64,000 nucleotides of DNA from a bacterium (GCA_030535355.1 JAUNIO010000012.1:1-64000), one strand, 5' to 3'; shown: positions 41,740 to 50,571, numbered from the stretch's first letter. Notes: generated from the letters alone by a model not told the origin. Translations and numbers: made by a program.

Positions 41740-42983
41740 GGGTGCAGATATTTATACAAAGGCCCTAGCACCCGCAAAAATGCCGCTTCAATCTGGCGTT
41801 TTTTATAATCGGCATGAGAAGCATTGCCTTCAATAGTTTTAATATAATTCTCGTAATCTATAATCTGCACTTCAAGCGGAAATAGAATGCGCCTTTCTCG
41901 GGCAGCTGTCGGCCCTTCAAGCTCCTTGAGCAAACCTTCTAAATCTGGCCCCAAATGATAGCGTTCCAGCTGCACCCGCAAACGCCTGGCCGTAAAGAAA
42001 CCGGGATTTTCGAGTTTTACCAGCTGCTGCACGGTGAACTGCAGCGAACAGTAATCTTTGCTGCTAAACGTATTGCCAGTGCCGCTAGAGAAGCAGCTGT
42101 CCTCATCTATAGAAGCTGAAGCTTCCGAATCTTCGCCGCGCTGGGCTACTTCTATAAAAGCGCGCTCTATTTCTTCTGTACTGGCCGAAGTTAGATTCAC
42201 CGCAGTCTGATCGTAAAGCTTTTTATAATAGCCCAAATTCACCAAACTATTGCGGCTGCGCCCAGGAGTGACATTGGCAAACATAACGATATTATTCTGG
42301 CGCAGATAGCGCAGGGCTAACAGAGCGTCAAGTTTATTGTGCGTCACCAATTTCACGCCTAAACGGTCGTGAATTTTTTCTGCGACATTTTTCGCTTTCT
42401 GCAAAAGCTTTAAAATAACGCTGGCGCGCTCTTTTTCTTCCTTATAAAATACATGCCTTAAGGGGACGGCAAATTCGCCGCTGCCCAAGACCGGATTGCC
42501 CTGTTCATCGCAGTTAATGTTGCGCTTAAAATTGTCTAAAACCTGACGCTTGATCTCGGGAAAGAAATCGACGCGCACCTCATGGTTAATATGATGAATA
42601 GTGTGCATAACCCGCAGAATAGCACAAGCCCAGAGCTGGCGCTCGCGATCGCGCTCAGTGTTCAGAGAAGCTATAACTAATAGATCGCGCACATCAATGC
42701 GCATAAATTCCGCAGGAACAGAAATGGGCAGAGGAAAATGCGCAGTTCCTTGGCAAAAATAGGTTTTTATAAACTCTAGAGCTTCAGCAAATATTTCTTC
42801 AACAACTGTGGCTTCAGCGGGATCATCCAAATTATAGCCATAGTGACGCATAAAATCCTGCGCTTCTACCCGGTTAAACACCGCCAGAGCAGGCAAATCA
42901 ATAGGCGAATCGCCTTTCAGCATAAAACGCAGAATATCCCAAGAAAACATGGGGTGCTTCTGAGGCTGCGACAGCGGCTGCAT
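41730..42983 (-). CDS. Uncharacterised protein, TIGR04552-like
   Basis: A 417-residue cytosolic protein without signal or membrane segments. From memory, the opening (ILRFMLKGDSPIDLPAL, DPAEATVVEEIFAEALEFIKTYF) and RQLWACAILRVMHTIHHINHEVR resemble the uncharacterised TIGR04552/TIGR04562 family of deltaproteobacterial-type genomes. The middle stretch AEKIHDRLGVKLVTHNKLDALLALRYL followed by TPGRSRNSLV has the cadence of RelA/SpoT nucleotidyltransferase domains, but no catalytic assignment is possible. ATG at 42983 is preferred to a TTG four codons upstream. A mobile element lies between it and xerC. Confidence 0.5.
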   Translation of the reverse strand: MQPLSQPQKHPMFSWDILRFMLKGDSPIDLPALAVFNRVEAQDFMRHYGYNLDDPAEATVVEEIFAEALEFIKTYFCQGTAHFPLPISVPAEFMRIDVRDLLVIASLNTERDRERQLWACAILRVMHTIHHINHEVRVDFFPEIKRQVLDNFKRNINCDEQGNPVLGSGEFAVPLRHVFYKEEKERASVILKLLQKAKNVAEKIHDRLGVKLVTHNKLDALLALRYLRQNNIVMFANVTPGRSRNSLVNLGYYKKLYDQTAVNLTSASTEEIERAFIEVAQRGEDSEASASIDEDSCFSSGTGNTFSSKDYCSLQFTVQQLVKLENPGFFTARRLRVQLERYHLGPDLEGLLKELEGPTAARERRILFPLEVQIIDYENYIKTIEGNASHADYKKRQIEAAFLRVLGPLYKYLHPSL

Positions 42984-43342
42984 ACGATTTACCAACCTTT
43001 CTTAGCCAAATACCTAATATCATTTAGTTAGCGATCAGCTAACTTGCAAAACTATCTGACTCCCCCTAAAGGATGGGAGGGGGAGAAGTCGCGACTGCGA
43101 CAGAGGGGGTGCCCAAGACTGTTGGGGAATCGAGGTTTAGCTTATGTTATAGGCTAGCTTGTACCCAGGCATAAGCGTGGCGATAGTTGTATATGAGTCA
43201 ACATTTCCAATGTCATTGAGCCTTAACTAAATGACATTGGCCAAATACCAAATAATATTTGCGATTAGCTTCCTAGTCAACTATTTAAATTCCAGTTCAA
43301 TAACCTGCTATAAGCTTCCTTTACAGTCAGCAGCAGCCTGCC
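42984..43342. other. Intergenic region filled by a mobile element
   Basis: About 360 bases between two minus-strand genes. It consists of the full-length element at 43015-43239, its flanking duplications and about 90 AT-rich bases after it. No gene. Confidence 0.8.
43015..43239 (+). mobile_element. Full-length MITE-like element, copy H (225 bp)
   Basis: Left end TAATATCATTTAGTTAGCG and right end (other strand) CAATGTCATTTAGTTAAGG match at 15 of 19 positions. It is flanked by perfect 10-bp direct repeats GCCAAATACC at 43005-43014 and 43240-43249. Internal hairpins are CTCCCCC/GGGGGAG, GTCGC-GACT-GCGAC (43088-43101), CCCAA-GACTG-TTGGG, and CAATGTCATT/AATGACATTG (43208-43217, 43230-43239). It has no coding capacity. 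This is the best-preserved copy. Confidence 0.88.
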
Positions 43343-44290
43343 TTATTCACGAGGGTGTGAAGAATCGTAAACTTCTCTCATGCGCTGCCGCGATATATTG
43401 GTATATATCTGCGTAGTAGAGAGGCTTTCGTGGCCTAAAAGTTCTTTGATAGTCATTAAATCCGAGCCGCCTTCCAGCATGTGGGTCGCAAAAGTATGGC
43501 GCAGAGTGTGGGGGGAGGCGTGGTGGAGAATACCGGCTTCATCGATGACTTTGTTAAGCATAATCTCCACACCGCGCCGGGAAAAGCGCTGAGAAAAACG
43601 ATTGAGGAAAATAGCCTGAGTTTTCGTTTTGGGACGGCATTGCAGATAGCGCTCTAAAGCGGCCTTAGCAGATTCGTTGAGAAACACATAACGCTGCTTG
43701 CTGCCTTTTCCGGTAACCAGCATACGCTGATTTTCCCGGTCATAATCGGCTATATTGCTTTTGACTAGCTCGTCCAAGCGCATACCTGTAGCATAAAACA
43801 GCTCAATGATCGCCAAATCGCGCACATAATGCCAATTGAGCGGATCGGCAGCTATACGCCGCTGGGCCGCCTCAAAGATCTGGTCCATATCCTCTAAATT
43901 GAGCACACTTGGCAGCATGCGCTTGTTTTTCGCGGAACGGACTTCAGTCATCGGCGAAACGGGAATGTGTTTTTCTCGGGCCAAAAAGCGAAAATATGAG
44001 CGCAGACAAGCCAGCTTACGGTTCAGGCCTTTAGGCGTGTAGTCCCGCTGATCGCGCAGATATTTTAAAAACTCTCTGATTGTGCGCGCATCAAAATCTG
44101 CCAGCAGCATGCCGTCAGCCAGGTTATCCTGGTAAAATTCTATAAATATGCGCAGATCATCTCCATACTCAGCGACGGTGCGCTCCGACAGGTAGCGCTC
44201 TACCGACAGATGTTCCAAAAAATCATCTACGTACCATCCGCGAACTTTTTCCTGGTTTAGCAGGCGCTGGCGTTCATTATCATCGATCAC
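43343..44290 (-). CDS. XerC-like tyrosine recombinase
   Basis: A 315-residue tyrosine recombinase. The N-terminal SAM-like DNA-binding domain covers about 15-105. The catalytic domain has the first arginine in ATGMRLDELV, the beta-strand lysine in TGKGSKQR, HTLRHTFATHML, LLGHESLSTTQIYTNI with the nucleophilic tyrosine. Length and sequence fit XerC/XerD chromosome-dimer resolvases rather than phage integrases. Start is GTG at 44290. Palindromic motifs lie directly upstream. A role in dimer resolution at a dif site elsewhere is probable. Confidence 0.85.
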   Translation of the reverse strand: MIDDNERQRLLNQEKVRGWYVDDFLEHLSVERYLSERTVAEYGDDLRIFIEFYQDNLADGMLLADFDARTIREFLKYLRDQRDYTPKGLNRKLACLRSYFRFLAREKHIPVSPMTEVRSAKNKRMLPSVLNLEDMDQIFEAAQRRIAADPLNWHYVRDLAIIELFYATGMRLDELVKSNIADYDRENQRMLVTGKGSKQRYVFLNESAKAALERYLQCRPKTKTQAIFLNRFSQRFSRRGVEIMLNKVIDEAGILHHASPHTLRHTFATHMLEGGSDLMTIKELLGHESLSTTQIYTNISRQRMREVYDSSHPRE

Positions 44291-44435
44291 CGTAAATTCA
44301 TTCCTGACTTTTTTAATTCCTGACTATTTAATTATTTATACGCTAAATCTATACATATATAATGGGTGTAGCTAGAAGGCGCTGTTACATATAAATACGT
44401 TGGTGGCTCTGTTTATTATCGCATGTCTAAATATA

Positions 44436-44505
44436 TGGCGATCATGTATAACATGAATGCCTACCCATTTATACATGATCGCCAAATCACTGTTTGGCGA
44501 TCATG
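44436..44505. promoter_or_regulatory. Clustered palindromic TGGCGATCAT motifs upstream of the xerC-like gene
   Basis: TGGCGATCATGTATAA (44436-44451) is inverted at TTATACATGATCGCCA (44469-44484). That second copy is also the left part of a perfect palindrome CATGATCGCCAAA (44474-44486), six-base spacer, TTTGGCGATCATG (44493-44505). Three sites in 70 bases, each containing GATC. They could be operators or recombinase-binding arms. Confidence 0.6.
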
Positions 44506-44573
44506 AGAGTAGGGCAAATTATACAAACATATAAAAAAAGTCAAAGTCCAGCGCTCTTTAGCCAGGGCCACTG

Positions 44574-44966
44574 TCAATGGGCAGATTTGGCCTGAAATAT
44601 ACGCAGCGGATATTGCAGAACCAATTCACCGTCCAAAAAAATCTGTACTTTGTAAACGCCCTGGGTGCTGAAAGTTATGTCCTGCAGCTTGTTAGCGATC
44701 ATATACGGGCGCTCGTAAGCTTCAAGCTCTATGGGCTGTTCGCCGCTATCTAACAAAACCGATCCGTCAGGATTGAGTATTCTCAGTACCTGCTTAAAGC
44801 AGCCTTGGCCTGAACACCAGCCATTAGCAATATAAAAATAGCTTAGCTTATAAGGAAAACTTGCGCCTATGGGAAGTTCAAAAAAAACTTTTTGAAAGCT
44901 TTGCGGCCCAGGGCTGTCTGAATCGATATCTAAACAAGGTACGGAAAACTGCAGCGAAGGCTTCAT
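44574..44966 (-). CDS. Small conserved-looking protein of unknown function
   Basis: A 130-residue soluble protein with no signal peptide or membrane segment. Its pattern of short strands (FKQVLRILNPDGSVLLDSG, DITFSTQGVYKVQIFLDGELVLQYPLRIF) suggests a small beta-sandwich; DUF6941-like proteins have a comparable C-terminal half, but this is a weak resemblance. AGGAGA lies nine bases before the ATG. A TTTGGCGATCAT motif lies about 50 bases upstream, shared with the xerC-like gene. Confidence 0.65.
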   Translation of the reverse strand: MKPSLQFSVPCLDIDSDSPGPQSFQKVFFELPIGASFPYKLSYFYIANGWCSGQGCFKQVLRILNPDGSVLLDSGEQPIELEAYERPYMIANKLQDITFSTQGVYKVQIFLDGELVLQYPLRIFQAKSAH

Positions 44967-45016
44967 ATGGGACTCTCCTATGGCTTATCTATTAGTCGCC
45001 TTTACGATCTAAAATA

Positions 45017-45028
45017 TTTGGCGATCAT
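45017..45028. promoter_or_regulatory. Single TTTGGCGATCAT motif
   Basis: An exact copy of the 12-base core found in the 44436-44505 cluster, placed in the upstream region of the 130-residue protein gene. Confidence 0.5.
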
Positions 45029-45070
45029 AAATTGTTTATTTATTCCCTTTAAGACCAAAGAAACCTGCAT

Positions 45071-45406
45071 TTATGATAAACACTCTGCCAGCTTAGCTTG
45101 CAGTTCCTCCAAGGCAAGGCCGCTAATAGTTACCAGCTTATGGCGTGATTTATCACCCAGCTTGATAGATACTTGTTTTTTGCGGACTTTCAGAACTTCC
45201 GCTAAAAATTCTATTAAAGCGGCGTTTGCTTTGCCTTCGACTGGCGGGGCGCTCAGCCTCACAACCAAAGCCCCTTCGCGCACTTCGCTTACGGCATTGC
45301 GGGAGGCGCGGGGCACAGCCTTAACCGGAAAACATAAAGCGTTACCGTCATTTTTTATCTCTAAGTCCACAGCAGAGTTTCCTAATTTGACATAAAAACT
45401 GGGCAT
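45071..45406 (-). CDS. yggU: YggU / DUF167 family protein
   Basis: A 111-residue protein. It has the DUF167 core PRASRNAVSEVREGALVVRLSAPPVEGKANAALIEFLAEVLKV followed by VSIKLGDKSRHKLVTISG. The family is widespread with no established biochemical role. It overlaps the 3' end of rnc by 25 bases in another frame, so it is probably translated by coupling; its Shine-Dalgarno (AGGTGA) is unusually close to the ATG. Confidence 0.88.
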   Translation of the reverse strand: MPSFYVKLGNSAVDLEIKNDGNALCFPVKAVPRASRNAVSEVREGALVVRLSAPPVEGKANAALIEFLAEVLKVRKKQVSIKLGDKSRHKLVTISGLALEELQAKLAECLS

Positions 45407-46272
45407 TCACCTGGCAGCAGGATGCCAGGTGATGCATCTAACTCCAAAGAGTTTTTCCCCTCAGTTATTTCTTCTGACTCAGCGGCGCTGGTCAAATCCA
45501 AGCGCTGAATAAGCTGCAAATCAAAACCAATGATCGCTTCCAAATACTGGCAGGCCTGTGCCGCAGCTTCCTGTCCAGCTTCTTTTTTGCGGTGCCCTTG
45601 GCCTTCTCCCAGTACAGTATCATCAACTTTAACTGCCACACCATACAGACGGTCGTGCGGAGGGCCGCTTTCCTGCACGGTAACATAAGATGGCAAGCGA
45701 TGCAGTAAACGCTGGGTCAGCTCTTGAAGACGGCTCTTATAATCGCATTTAGCCCCTTCCATGGCATCCATAGCTGGCCCTAGCATACTGATCACAAACT
45801 TCTGGGCAGGCACAAAGCCGCCATCAAGATAAATAGCCCCTATCACGGCTTCCATGGCATCAGCCAAGACATTAGCGCCATTGCGCCCGCCGCTGCTATC
45901 CTCCCCATGCCCTAACAGCAGATAATGGCCTAAATTGATTTCCCTAGCTTTCTCAGCCAAATATTGGGTACTGGCTACATAACCTTTAATTTTAGCCATT
46001 ACGCCTTCGGACTGCTGCGGAAAATGACGGTACAAATAATCACAGACAATGCAGCCCAATACCGAATCGCCCAAGAATTCCAACCGTTCGTTGTTTTCCG
46101 TGCGGGAATTGTGCTCATTGGCGAAAGATTCGTGAGTCAGCGCCAAACGCAACAGCTGCCTATCGGAAAATTCGTAAAAGAGCACTTCTTCCAAAGGCAG
46201 CAAAGCTACATCTTCTTTATCGTCTTTGGAAGAAGCGGCAGACATCCTATAGCTTTCGTTAAACTCAGACAT
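45382..46272 (-). CDS. rnc: Ribonuclease III
   Basis: A 296-residue double-strand-specific endoribonuclease. The RNase III domain has NERLEFLGDSVLGCIVCDYLYR (signature) and ADAMEAVIGAIYLDGG with the second catalytic acidic pair. The double-stranded RNA binding domain covers about 175-245 (YKSRLQELTQ, GPPHDRLYGVAVKVDD, GQGHRKKEAGQEAAAQACQYL). The last 50 residues and first 20 are extensions. The start overlaps the fabF stop as TGATG. It processes rRNA and long hairpin transcripts. Confidence 0.95.
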   Translation of the reverse strand: MSEFNESYRMSAASSKDDKEDVALLPLEEVLFYEFSDRQLLRLALTHESFANEHNSRTENNERLEFLGDSVLGCIVCDYLYRHFPQQSEGVMAKIKGYVASTQYLAEKAREINLGHYLLLGHGEDSSGGRNGANVLADAMEAVIGAIYLDGGFVPAQKFVISMLGPAMDAMEGAKCDYKSRLQELTQRLLHRLPSYVTVQESGPPHDRLYGVAVKVDDTVLGEGQGHRKKEAGQEAAAQACQYLEAIIGFDLQLIQRLDLTSAAESEEITEGKNSLELDASPGILLPGECPVFMSN

Positions 46273-47549
46273 CAGTGCGCCTCAGTTTCAGTCAGCGCCC
46301 CCTCGCCTCTATACTTTTTAAAGACTAAAACAGAATTATGGCCGCCAAAACCAAATGAATTGTTCAAGGCCACCTCGATCTTCTGCTGGCGCGCAACATT
46401 GGGCACATAATCTAAATCGCACTCAGGATCGGGATACTCATAATTAATAGTCGGCGGAGCTATATTGTAATTTAACGCCAGGATTGTGATAATGGATTCA
46501 ACTGCCCCAGCTGCGCCCAAAGAGTGACCAATCATAGACTTGCTGGAAGAAATCGCCAGCTTATAGGCATGCTCGCCAAAAACTTTTTTAACGGCGTTCG
46601 TTTCGGCGACATCTCCCATAGGCGTTGACGTACCATGCGCATTAATATAATCTACGCTGTCATAAGGAACTTTAGCATCCTGCAAAGCCATGTTTATAGC
46701 CAGCTGCACGCCTTTGCCATTGGGATCGGGAGCAGTCATATGATAAGCGTCGGCAGAATAGCCGCTACCCGCCAAAACAGCATAAATACGGGCTTTTCTG
46801 GCTAAAGCGTGTTCCAGCGTTTCCAAAACTACTGCCCCAGCGCCTTCGCCTATGACAAAACCGTCGCGTTTAGCGTCAAAAGGACGCGAAGCGTGAACAT
46901 AATCTTCATTGTTAGTCGATAAAGCCCGCATCGAAGCGAATCCGGCTAAGCATATAGGAGTAATCGGTGCCTCTGTGCCGCCGGCAATAGCCACATCAGC
47001 ACGCCCAGCTTTAATCATATCCGCAGCTACGGACAGAGAATGAGAGCCTGTCGCACAGGCAGAAGAAACGCAATAATTAAAGCCGTGGATGCCCAGCTCA
47101 ATCGAAACCAAACCTGCCGTCATGTTGGGAATAACGCTGGGAATAAAGAAAGGACTGACTTTGCTGGGTCCCTTTTCCGCCAAAACCCCACACTGACGCT
47201 CAAAGCTGCTAATACCGCCAATGCCGGTGCTGACCAGGCAGCCTATGCGCGAACAGTCTTCGGCGCTCAGGTTAAGCTCAGCGTCTGCAACAGCCATTTT
47301 AGCGGCGGCGATACCAAACACATTATTGCGATCATAGCGGCGCAATTCTTTTTTGCTAATAAACTCTTCGGGATTAAAGTCATCTCCCACTGCAGCGGCA
47401 AAACGCACAGCCTGCCCTTCTGTAGGGATTTGGGTAATCTCAGAGATACCGCTCTTGCCAGCTATCACAGCTTCCCACATTTGACGCCATCCGGTACCTA
47501 GAGCAGACACCACACCCAATCCGGTTACGACTACGGTCCTATCTTCCAT
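46272..47549 (-). CDS. fabF: 3-oxoacyl-ACP synthase II (KAS II)
   Basis: A 425-residue condensing enzyme extending acyl-ACP with malonyl-ACP. The active-site cysteine is in [12 protein letters not shown] and the histidines are in [11 protein letters not shown] and [23 protein letters not shown] is near the end. The acpP gene that usually precedes fabF is absent; 360 bases of intergenic sequence lie upstream instead. fabF-rnc adjacency is common in bacteria. Confidence 0.95.
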   Translation of the reverse strand: MEDRTVVVTGLGVVSALGTGWRQMWEAVIAGKSGISEITQIPTEGQAVRFAAAVGDDFNPEEFISKKELRRYDRNNVFGIAAAKMAVADAELNLSAEDCSRIGCLVSTGIGGISSFERQCGVLAEKGPSKVSPFFIPSVIPNMTAGLVSIELGIHGFNYCVSSACATGSHSLSVAADMIKAGRADVAIAGGTEAPITPICLAGFASMRALSTNNEDYVHASRPFDAKRDGFVIGEGAGAVVLETLEHALARKARIYAVLAGSGYSADAYHMTAPDPNGKGVQLAINMALQDAKVPYDSVDYINAHGTSTPMGDVAETNAVKKVFGEHAYKLAISSSKSMIGHSLGAAGAVESIITILALNYNIAPPTINYEYPDPECDLDYVPNVARQQKIEVALNNSFGFGGHNSVLVFKKYRGEGALTETEAH

Positions 47550-47909
47550 AACTGAGATGACCTTTCTGATTCATAATCATAATAAACTAAATTATCAGCC
47601 AACGTTAATTAAATATTTAATTGGTAATAATTGGTGAGCACGTGCTATTCTACGCATAAAACCAGTATCCTTTTAACCTTCTCCATCACATACAGCCGCA
47701 CTTTAAAGCGGAGACGTTGCCAAGAAACTACAATGTTCTCTAATTAGCCAGTCCCGTTAAGTTAGCAATCAGCTAACTTGCGAAACTATCTGACTTTCCC
47801 CAAAGGATGTGAGGGGAAGATGTCGAGGATGCGACAAAGGGGGTGCCCAAATTAGCTAAGCGCTAGCTAAATTCAAAGGAACAGGCTATACTTTTTAGAA
47901 CAAAGAAGT
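47550..47909. other. Divergent intergenic region fabF / secreted protein
   Basis: About 360 bases with an AT-rich stretch near fabF (47570-47640) that probably holds its promoter, and a partial element copy near the secreted-protein gene. No gene, in particular no acyl carrier protein gene. Confidence 0.55.
47751..47850 (+). repeat. Intergenic element family, left half (copy I)
   Basis: CCGTTAAGTTAGCAATC left end, AGCTAACTTGCGAAACTATCT, and a core hairpin GTCGA-GGAT-GCGAC (47822-47835). It breaks off after GGTGCCCAA. Confidence 0.75.
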
Positions 47910-48992
47910 ATGAGTAAACATGCCATTTTATCCAGGACTTTGTTCATCGCACTGTTCGCCCTATTAACTATAAGCGCTTTTTTGTCCAGACCGCTATGGG
48001 CTAACATACCAGAAGGCTTCAAAGTCAGTCCCCAGCCCAACCAAATCTTGACCGAAGAAAAGCCAGTTATTAAAATACGTTATCCCAAAGATTTAGAAAT
48101 GGATTTTTCTATAGTTCGTCTTTGGATAAACGATGCAGAAGTTTCAGGGAATTGCCTGCGCACTCCGCGTTACGTAAGCTATCAGCCGTTTGTGGATATG
48201 CCCAGCGGCGAAGTTAAGGTGCGTTTCGAAGGCAAGGCCGCCACCGCTAAGAACAAAAAAGATATAATCAAGCTAGAGTGGCATTTTGAATTGCAAAAAC
48301 CACAAGCCATAAAATCCATAACGCACAATGCCAACCACGACATGGGCTACATGGAAGACATCGTCGTCCAGGCCGAAAGCGTACCCGGGGCTATAGCCTG
48401 GTTCTCCATCGAAGATATTGTGGACGAAGTCAGCATGGATGAGAGCGTTCCCGGCAAATACGAAGGCCGTTACAGAGTAAAAATCAATGATAATAAGCTT
48501 AAAGCTCATGTTACAGTACATGTCAAAGCCGGCGGGCATCAGTACGATCGCACTTTAGACAATCCCATCTGCATAAGCGGCGGTATGTTCACGATAACCA
48601 TTTACGAGCCTCAGCAGAACGACTTAGTGCCGCTCAGCTTCAAGATTAAAGGCCATACCCGCCCCAACGCTATAATCTATATGCAGCCCAAGATTGGCAT
48701 GGGCGAAAGCATGGGTACCCAGGTAAATGACCGCAATAAAGCCAGTTTCGGCTCCATTCCTTATTATGCCGATGAAAACGGGGATTTTGTCATCGAATAT
48801 GGCTTCCCCATTATGCTCCCTAACATGCAGGCCATGCTCATGTTCTCTGCCGTGGACCCAGAAGGCAACAAATCCCTGCCCAAACAGCTCTGGGTAAAAT
48901 TCAAACAGCCGGAAAGTCAGCGCTCACAAGTCCGCAAATCAGGAGCGCGTCCTTCCAGCGAGCAGCCCCAAGAAGCGAAAAAAACGCAATGA
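47910..48992 (+). CDS. Secreted Ig-like domain protein
   Basis: A 360-residue exported protein of unknown function. A signal peptide covers residues about 1-31 (basic start, hydrophobic LFIALFALLTISAFL, cleavage near LWA). The mature part looks like three beta-sandwich domains. The first (about 35-135) and the last (about 225-335, MFTITIYEPQQNDLVPLSFKIKGHTRPNAIIYM) align by eye with the corresponding domains of the protein encoded at 49150. The C-terminus is basic. The Shine-Dalgarno is weak (AAGAAG). Likely envelope or extracellular scaffold; nothing catalytic is seen. Confidence 0.7.
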   Translation: MSKHAILSRTLFIALFALLTISAFLSRPLWANIPEGFKVSPQPNQILTEEKPVIKIRYPKDLEMDFSIVRLWINDAEVSGNCLRTPRYVSYQPFVDMPSGEVKVRFEGKAATAKNKKDIIKLEWHFELQKPQAIKSITHNANHDMGYMEDIVVQAESVPGAIAWFSIEDIVDEVSMDESVPGKYEGRYRVKINDNKLKAHVTVHVKAGGHQYDRTLDNPICISGGMFTITIYEPQQNDLVPLSFKIKGHTRPNAIIYMQPKIGMGESMGTQVNDRNKASFGSIPYYADENGDFVIEYGFPIMLPNMQAMLMFSAVDPEGNKSLPKQLWVKFKQPESQRSQVRKSGARPSSEQPQEAKKTQ

Positions 48993-49149
48993 GACAAGCC
49001 AGATCGCACTGTCCAGTCTGTGGTAAGACACGCTTAATAGTTACCTAATATTAGTTGTAATAATTGCCTAATAGTTAGTTGTTAGTAAACGCAGACGTAA
49101 GCAAATCACCGAGCAACATGAATCAGCGCTTCCTTAGGAGTTAGATATT

Positions 49150-50571
49150 TTGCTGCACATAAAAAAAATTATGGTGTGGTCAGCCGCAATTTTAGCAGCT
49201 GCCGCTCTGTTCGGTCCAGCCCAGGCAGACGAAAAAGCCGTATCTGCTAAAGCACCCAAAGCTGATCTTAGCCATACCGTTCAGCTAGTAGTCAATGATC
49301 GAATTTTAGCTGTTTGGGGCTATATCTTAGAAGGGCATACTATGGTGCCCTTACGCGCAGTAGCTGAAGCTATGAACGGCCAGATTACCGTCGATCCTCA
49401 GACTAAAAACATAACCATGTCGCTGTCCGATCTCACCGTAAAGTTTGCTCAGGAACAGCGCGGGACATCCGTCAACGAACGGCGCATTTTAATGAGCAAG
49501 GCACCTTGCCAGCTGCAGGGAACCACTTACATTCCTTTGCGCTTTTTCGTCGATAGCTGCGGTGCCCGTTTAGACTGGTCGGATTATCCCAAAATAGCTT
49601 ACCTTTACAGCCGAGATTTTCAGTATGAACGCAGTGAATTTAGCCATGGAGCTATAAAAGCCGTTTTTGTCAGCCCGCACCGCGAACTGGTATCCGGCGA
49701 TGTTTTAAACATTGAGGTCCTCGCTCTGCCAGCTTCTAGAGTTACCCTGGATATTGAAGGCTTACAAAGCGATATCCCGACCTATGAAGAACGGCCAGGA
49801 TGCTATAAAGCCCAGCTGTCTATCAGCGATACTATGAAAACTTTTGAAGGAACTGTAACCGCTAATTTGGTGCAAAACAGCCAAACTGCGCATTTAACCT
49901 CCCATACCAAAGTCAGCGTCAATACGCTGAGATCCCCCAGTGCCCACAGCACCGCGCTGCGTTATTCTCCGGGAAGCAACTCACACATAGCATCGCGCCG
50001 CCCTAATATCACCGTCAGCTATGACGATTATTCCCTGCAAAAGGACAGCATTCATCTATGGTTTGACGAACAGGAATACACTCACCAAATTTCCTTCCGT
50101 ACCAACTGCGCGATTTGGCGGCCTGCTGGAGAGTTGGCTTTTGGAAAGCACCATGTGCGCTTTGCGGCCAAAGATACCCGGGGAACACCCCTGACTTGCG
50201 ATTGGTATTTCGCTGTCGTTCCCGACAGAGAGCTTATAAGCGACAGCAACGCTTTGCCGACAACTAAACTGCGCGTCAGCTCCCCGCGTTTCGGCGACAG
50301 CGTCAGCGATATTTTCTTAATCATTGGCCGTGCCACCGCAGGCGCAAATGTAACCGTAACCGTCAGCGAACGCGAAGGGCATGAGCGCGGCATCGTCAGC
50401 AGCCCGGGCATTACTTTAACCCGCACCGTGAAAGCCGATCTCACTGGCCGGTTCCAGGCAGAATTTGATGTCAGCGCAGTGCGCGCCGGGCATCGACTGG
50501 GAATCGAAGCAGAAGCTGAACTAAATACCAATGTCAGCCAGCCTTACCGCATTGAAGTAATCCGCCGCTAA
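49150..50571 (+). CDS. Secreted copper-amine-oxidase-like N-domain protein with Ig-like domains
   Basis: A 473-residue exported protein. A signal peptide is at about 1-26 (ending PAQA). Residues about 38-155 match the copper amine oxidase N-terminal-like domain (VQLVVNDRILAVWGYILEGHTMVPLRAVAEAMNG..., TTYIPLRFFVDSCGARLDW), a common anaerobe surface module that does not itself bind copper. Beta-sandwich domains follow; two resemble those of the neighbour at 47910. Start is TTG at 49150, nine bases after AGGAG; the first ATG is 30 bases away, so TTG is preferred. Confidence 0.75.
   Translation: MLHIKKIMVWSAAILAAAALFGPAQADEKAVSAKAPKADLSHTVQLVVNDRILAVWGYILEGHTMVPLRAVAEAMNGQITVDPQTKNITMSLSDLTVKFAQEQRGTSVNERRILMSKAPCQLQGTTYIPLRFFVDSCGARLDWSDYPKIAYLYSRDFQYERSEFSHGAIKAVFVSPHRELVSGDVLNIEVLALPASRVTLDIEGLQSDIPTYEERPGCYKAQLSISDTMKTFEGTVTANLVQNSQTAHLTSHTKVSVNTLRSPSAHSTALRYSPGSNSHIASRRPNITVSYDDYSLQKDSIHLWFDEQEYTHQISFRTNCAIWRPAGELAFGKHHVRFAAKDTRGTPLTCDWYFAVVPDRELISDSNALPTTKLRVSSPRFGDSVSDIFLIIGRATAGANVTVTVSEREGHERGIVSSPGITLTRTVKADLTGRFQAEFDVSAVRAGHRLGIEAEAELNTNVSQPYRIEVIRR

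Noticed and set aside
43343-44290. Integrase of a mobile element
   Set aside because: Length and motifs fit housekeeping XerC/XerD; no attachment-site duplication or cargo genes lie next to it, and it is not linked to the repeat elements, which lack recombinase-type ends.
44474-44505. dif chromosome-dimer resolution site
   Set aside because: Geometry is similar (arms around a 6-base centre) but the arms do not resemble known dif arms; kept only as a palindromic motif.
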